Assembly: GCF_009664365.1 (NCBI RefSeq)
Contig: NZ_CP044310.1
Coordinates: forward strand, 4,405,001 to 4,469,000
Reading direction: 5' to 3'
DNA length: 64,000 bases
DNA from: Paenibacillus xylanilyticus
Lineage (GTDB): Bacteria > Bacillota > Bacilli > Paenibacillales > Paenibacillaceae
Below, piece by piece: positions 60,416 through 64,000 of the stretch (positions are counted from its first letter, which is position 1; each line of letters begins with the position of its first letter). The translations under genes and the position numbers were made by a program. The notes under the pieces were generated by a model that was given only the letters and a program-made list of their open reading frames with translations, ran no database searches and was not told the origin of the DNA.

Positions 60416-62965
60416 TTACATTAACATTTGCGGGTCTACATCCAAACTAATGAGCAGTTTTTGCGCCTGAACATCATCGTCCATGCGCCGAGCTGTTTCC
60501 AGGGCGATTCCGATAGCGTCTACATCCCCCCGCCATTTTATCATACATTGGAATCGGTATCTATTCTTGATCCGGGGAATGGGCGAGGCTACAGGCCCCA
60601 GCACGTCGAAGGCATCGTTGCTGAAACGGTCAAGGCTTCCCAGCCAGCCCGCTGCATTGGCACGTTCTTTCAACAGACGTGTGTAATTTTCGGCCAGCCG
60701 GATCAGTACAGGCAATTGCTCGTGCGAAAAGGTCACCAGAATCAGGCGGCAATACGGCGGGTATTGCAGATTCCGGCGGTGAAGCAGTTCCTCACGCACA
60801 AAAGAAACATAATCATGCTGGCTTGCATGCCCAATGGAATAGTGCTCCGGTGTATAGGACTGCACAAAGACCTCACCAGGCAACTGATGGCGCCCGGCAC
60901 GGCCCGCTACCTGGGTCAACAGCTGGAAGGTCTTCTCGGCAGCCCGGAAATCGGGCAGGTTCAGTGCCGAGTCTGCCGTGATGACACCAACCAGGGTGAC
61001 ATCCGGAAAATCCAATCCTTTGGCAACCATCTGGGTACCCAGCAGCACATCCGCTTTTTTCTCCCGGAACTGCTTCAGAAGTTTCTCATGCGACCCCTTC
61101 TCCGTCGTTGTGTCCACATCCATGCGGATTACACGAATTCCCGGGAACAGCTTGGCCAATTCTTCCTCCACTCGCTGCGTACCTGTACCGAAGTAACGGA
61201 TATGTTCACTGCCACATTCAGGACATACCTCCGGAGCAGCTTCCGCATACCCGCAATAGTGACAACGAAGATTGTTTGAACGCTGGTGATACGTCAGTGA
61301 AATATCACACTCGGGACAACCGGCCACATAACCGCAGCTTCGGCACATGACAAAAGTGGAATAGCCTCGGCGGTTCAACAGCAAAACGGTCTGCTCCCCG
61401 CGCTCCAACCGTTCCTCCAGTCCCTTGTGCAGAGCCCGGCTAAACATCGAACGGTTGCCATCCTTCAACTCTTCCCGCATATCAATGATTCGCACATCCG
61501 GCAGATTGTTGCCAAGGGCCCGAGTAGGCATTTCCAGCAGCAGCGGGGCAAAATCATCATTGCTCTGCGAACGTGCGGCATAGTAACTTTCCAGCGAAGG
61601 CGTCGCGGAGCCCAGAACCACAACAGCCTGATGCTGCTGTGCTCTTTTTACAGCTACATCACGGGCATGGTATTTCGGCGTTTCTTCCTGTTTGTAAGAA
61701 GTTTCATGTTCCTCATCCATAATAATTAGACCCAGTCGGTCAAATGGAGCAAAAACAGCGGAACGCGCGCCAATGGCTACCTTTACTTGGCCTTCCCGGA
61801 TTTTGCGCCATTCATCATAACGCTCTCCACCCGAAAGACGGCTGTGCATAACAGCAACCTGGTCTCCGAATCGTCCTTTAAACCGCTCAACCATTTGTGG
61901 TGTGAGGGCAATCTCAGGCACAAGCACAATCGCCTGCCGATCCTGTTCAATACATTGCTGAATCGTCTGCAGATATACTTCGGTTTTACCGCTGCCTGTT
62001 ACACCATGTAACAAAAAGACGCCATGGCGCCTTTCCTGTAATCGGCCATTAATTTTATCGTACACGTTCTGCTGCTCTGCAGTAAGAGCAAGCGGTTCAG
62101 TGGCGCGAAACTTCCTTCCCTGGTAAGGGTCACGAAAGACTTCCACGTCTTCCGTTACAAGCAGCCCTTTCTCCTCAAGCCCTTTGACGGTAGCCGCAGA
62201 CACTTGAAGCGTGGCCAGCAATTCTTTCATCGGCATTGGCAGCAGTTCCTTCATTTCCAGCAGAAAAGCAAGAACCTCCTTCTGCCGCTGAGCCTTCGCC
62301 GGGAAAGATGCAAGTGCCTCCTCCGCCGCAGCCGCATCTACCGCCAAATCCACTGCCTTCATCGTTTTTTTGTTTAGCTTGTCCTTGATTGCCTGGCTCT
62401 CCAGCAATATACCGCCAAGCAGAAGCTTTTTGATCAACGCGGCATGATTGGGGTATTTACGGCTCAATTGCTGCAAAGGCACCTGTCCCCGGCTTTTCAC
62501 AAAACGTATAATGTCCTGCTGCACTTTCTCCGAGGTGGACTCCTCTCCCCACACGAAGAGGACATCTTCATCCGCCTTTGCTCCGGTCTGCTGTCCATCC
62601 AGTGCATCCCCAATGGAGATATATCGTTCCGCTTTACCTTTCAGTGCAGTCGGCACCATGACCTGCAGCGACAAAATGCGGTTGCTGGCATATCGCTCAC
62701 TCATCCACTCGGCGAGCTGCACCAGATCTTCTAATAAGGGAGGAACGATGTCCAACAGTTCCTGAATGGGCTTCAACTTGAAGGATTCTGTTCCGGTACG
62801 CGGTACAAGATCAACCACAAAGCCCTGAACGGTTCGATGTCCAAACGGCACACCTACCCGACTGCCAATCTCAATCCAATCACGCATCGATTCCGGCACC
62901 AGATAATCAAAGGGCCGATCGGTCTGTTTCACCGGAACATCGACAATAACCTTGGCGATCTCCAT
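60416..62965 (-). CDS. priA: Primosomal protein N' (replication restart helicase PriA)
   Basis: A 849-residue helicase that reloads the replisome at collapsed forks. Residues 1-110 are the 3'-DNA-end-binding domain (VPVKQTDRPFDYLVPESM). Helicase motifs are I GVTGSGKTEVYLQ (about 322), II MDEEHETSYKQEETPKYHAR, III LGSATPSLESYYAA, and V/VI VAKGLDFPDV and QVAGRAGR. Between them two zinc sites are formed by eight cysteines (CRSCGYVAGCPECD and CHYCGYAEAAPEVCPECG). The protein is about 45 residues longer than B. subtilis PriA, mainly in the region around 190-240. It is preceded by coaBC with 2 bases between. Confidence 0.97.
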   Translation of the reverse strand: MEIAKVIVDVPVKQTDRPFDYLVPESMRDWIEIGSRVGVPFGHRTVQGFVVDLVPRTGTESFKLKPIQELLDIVPPLLEDLVQLAEWMSERYASNRILSLQVMVPTALKGKAERYISIGDALDGQQTGAKADEDVLFVWGEESTSEKVQQDIIRFVKSRGQVPLQQLSRKYPNHAALIKKLLLGGILLESQAIKDKLNKKTMKAVDLAVDAAAAEEALASFPAKAQRQKEVLAFLLEMKELLPMPMKELLATLQVSAATVKGLEEKGLLVTEDVEVFRDPYQGRKFRATEPLALTAEQQNVYDKINGRLQERRHGVFLLHGVTGSGKTEVYLQTIQQCIEQDRQAIVLVPEIALTPQMVERFKGRFGDQVAVMHSRLSGGERYDEWRKIREGQVKVAIGARSAVFAPFDRLGLIIMDEEHETSYKQEETPKYHARDVAVKRAQQHQAVVVLGSATPSLESYYAARSQSNDDFAPLLLEMPTRALGNNLPDVRIIDMREELKDGNRSMFSRALHKGLEERLERGEQTVLLLNRRGYSTFVMCRSCGYVAGCPECDISLTYHQRSNNLRCHYCGYAEAAPEVCPECGSEHIRYFGTGTQRVEEELAKLFPGIRVIRMDVDTTTEKGSHEKLLKQFREKKADVLLGTQMVAKGLDFPDVTLVGVITADSALNLPDFRAAEKTFQLLTQVAGRAGRHQLPGEVFVQSYTPEHYSIGHASQHDYVSFVREELLHRRNLQYPPYCRLILVTFSHEQLPVLIRLAENYTRLLKERANAAGWLGSLDRFSNDAFDVLGPVASPIPRIKNRYRFQCMIKWRGDVDAIGIALETARRMDDDVQAQKLLISLDVDPQMLM

Positions 62966-62967
62966 AT

Positions 62968-64000
62968 TTAATTCCTCCCGGCAATGCGCTCCGCCGCAAT
63001 CGCAAGCAATCGGTGAGCTATGTCCTCCTTAGACATCACCTGAAGCTCTTCCACCAACCCTTCACGGTCATAAATATGAACCGCATTGGTATCTGCTCCA
63101 AATCCGATACCCGGCTGGGCAACGTCATTGGCTACGATCAGATCACAGTTTTTCCGCTCCAGCTTCTCCCTTGCGTACATCTCTACAGAATGGGTTTCTG
63201 CGGCAAAACCAATTAGAAATTGATGACTCTTTTGCTTACCTAATGTTTCAAGAATATCTATATTTTTAACAAGCTCCAGCGATAGCGTATCGCCTTTCTT
63301 TTTGATTTTCTCCTCATGTACTTCCTTGGGACGGTAATCGGCAACTGCCGCAGCCTTAACAACGATATCAGCACGATCCCAGTGACTCGAGACCGCTTCG
63401 TACATATCCTGGGCAGACTGCACCCGAATTACTTCCACATTCGTTGGCGGCTGAACTTGTGTACTGCCCATAACAAGCGTAACCTCTGCCCCCAAATCAC
63501 GTGCTGCTGCAGCGATGGCAAATCCCATTTTGCCGGAAGAGTCATTGGTAATATATCTGACAGGATCAATACGCTCAATCGTACCGCCCGCCGTCACGAT
63601 CACTTTTTTGCCTTTTAACAAGGCGGACTGTTGTTTCAAGCCTGGTTTAGCTGCTGCCTGATCTTCAAAAAAACGTTCAACCACCTCAACAATCGTCTCC
63701 GGCTCTTCTAAACGCCCTTTACCTACGTATCCACATGCGAGCTGTCCTTCACTTGGTTCAATCATCAGTGTTCCTCGCTCGGAAAGCAGACGCATATTGT
63801 GCTGTACTGCAGGGTGATCATACATATGAACATTCATGGCAGGTGCGATCATTACCGGGGCGGTCGTTGCCAGTAGTGTTGTGGAGAGCATGTCATCGGC
63901 CATGCCATGTGCCATTTTGGCAATAACGTTGGCTGTTGCCGGGGCAACCAGAACCAGATCGGCCATATCGGCCAAATGAATATGTGATACAACTGATGGC
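62968..64000 (-). CDS. coaBC: Bifunctional CoaBC (phosphopantothenoylcysteine decarboxylase/synthetase), C-terminal 344 residues
   Basis: The frame is open to the window edge, so the first ~60 residues including the start are missing. The visible CoaC part has the catalytic His in SHIHLADMADLVLVAPATAN, the PAMNVHMYDHPAV loop and the ACGYVGKGRL flap cysteine. The CoaB part begins around GKKVIVTAGGTIERIDPVRY and has KMGFAIAAAARDLGAEVTLV, VVKAAAVADYRPKE and the CTP-dependent KIKKKGDTLSLELVKNIDIL. It makes 4'-phosphopantetheine, two steps of coenzyme A synthesis. Confidence 0.96.
   Translation of the reverse strand, partial: PSVVSHIHLADMADLVLVAPATANVIAKMAHGMADDMLSTTLLATTAPVMIAPAMNVHMYDHPAVQHNMRLLSERGTLMIEPSEGQLACGYVGKGRLEEPETIVEVVERFFEDQAAAKPGLKQQSALLKGKKVIVTAGGTIERIDPVRYITNDSSGKMGFAIAAAARDLGAEVTLVMGSTQVQPPTNVEVIRVQSAQDMYEAVSSHWDRADIVVKAAAVADYRPKEVHEEKIKKKGDTLSLELVKNIDILETLGKQKSHQFLIGFAAETHSVEMYAREKLERKNCDLIVANDVAQPGIGFGADTNAVHIYDREGLVEELQVMSKEDIAHRLLAIAAERIAGRN

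Noticed and set aside
60428..61279. 283-codon open frame antisense to priA
   Set aside because: It covers the zinc-binding and helicase motifs of priA on the other strand; no independent support.
1..64000. CRISPR array, prophage, tRNA or rRNA genes
   Set aside because: No regularly spaced repeats, phage structural genes or tRNA/rRNA signatures were recognised when reading the window; the only dispersed repeat family is the ~108-bp element described.

Overview
The window is a low-to-mid GC chromosomal segment of an endospore-forming Firmicute, most likely Paenibacillus. This rests on AGGAGG-type ribosome binding sites, SpoVM, SpoVIF and a SleB-type hydrolase, Gram-positive LexA boxes, sugar ABC importers without their own ATPase, a secreted pectate lyase, and the conserved order coaBC-priA-def-fmt-rsmB-rlmN-stp-prkC-rsgA-rpe-spoVM-rpmB-fakA-(degV)-recG. 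No rRNA, tRNA or CRISPR array is visible.

Layout. 1-5.5 kb: a truncated sugar-type oxidoreductase, a TVP38-type membrane protein, fused MsrA-MsrB, an autoregulated-looking HTH/membrane-protein pair, the Amj lipid II flippase, YdaT behind a sigma-B-like promoter, and a YitT protein. 6.4-7.7 kb: a TIR-like protein with a GAF-like tail, coupled to a small basic protein (candidate defence or signalling unit). 8-18.5 kb: an orphan gene behind a LexA box, cysteine synthase, a DinG-type helicase, catalase, a pectate lyase with a perfect cre site, YaaA, an exported protein of unknown function and a SleB-like hydrolase. 18.8-25.7 kb: a five-gene operon (flavin monooxygenase of the SsuD class, sugar-type ABC importer, NiaP-like MFS carrier) divergent from an AraC regulator. 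25.8-27.2 kb: an IS150-group IS3 element inside the loop of a bidirectional terminator. 27.3-35.5 kb: a six-gene operon for a synthase-dependent, probably uronic-acid-containing exopolysaccharide. 36.3-37.9 kb: SOS-type Y-family polymerase plus YolD. 38-44 kb: glutaminase, an acetyltransferase, and an OFA-family carrier next to a LytS/LytT two-component system whose likely binding site resembles the E. coli YpdB site. 44.7-64 kb: spoVIF, recG, fakB/fakA, rpmB, spoVM, rpe, rsgA, prkC/stp, rlmN, rsmB, fmt, def, priA and coaBC.

Cross-cutting features. A ~108 bp structured intergenic repeat occurs four times (5.9, 24.5, 44.5 and 44.6 kb), with covarying bases in its main stem. Identical LexA-type cores (GAACACATGTTC) precede the orphan gene at 8.1 kb and the polymerase operon at 36.3 kb. 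Asp23/YloU, normally between rpmB and fakA in Bacillus, is not found here. Functional statements rest on motif and family recognition from the sequence alone; no database search was run.
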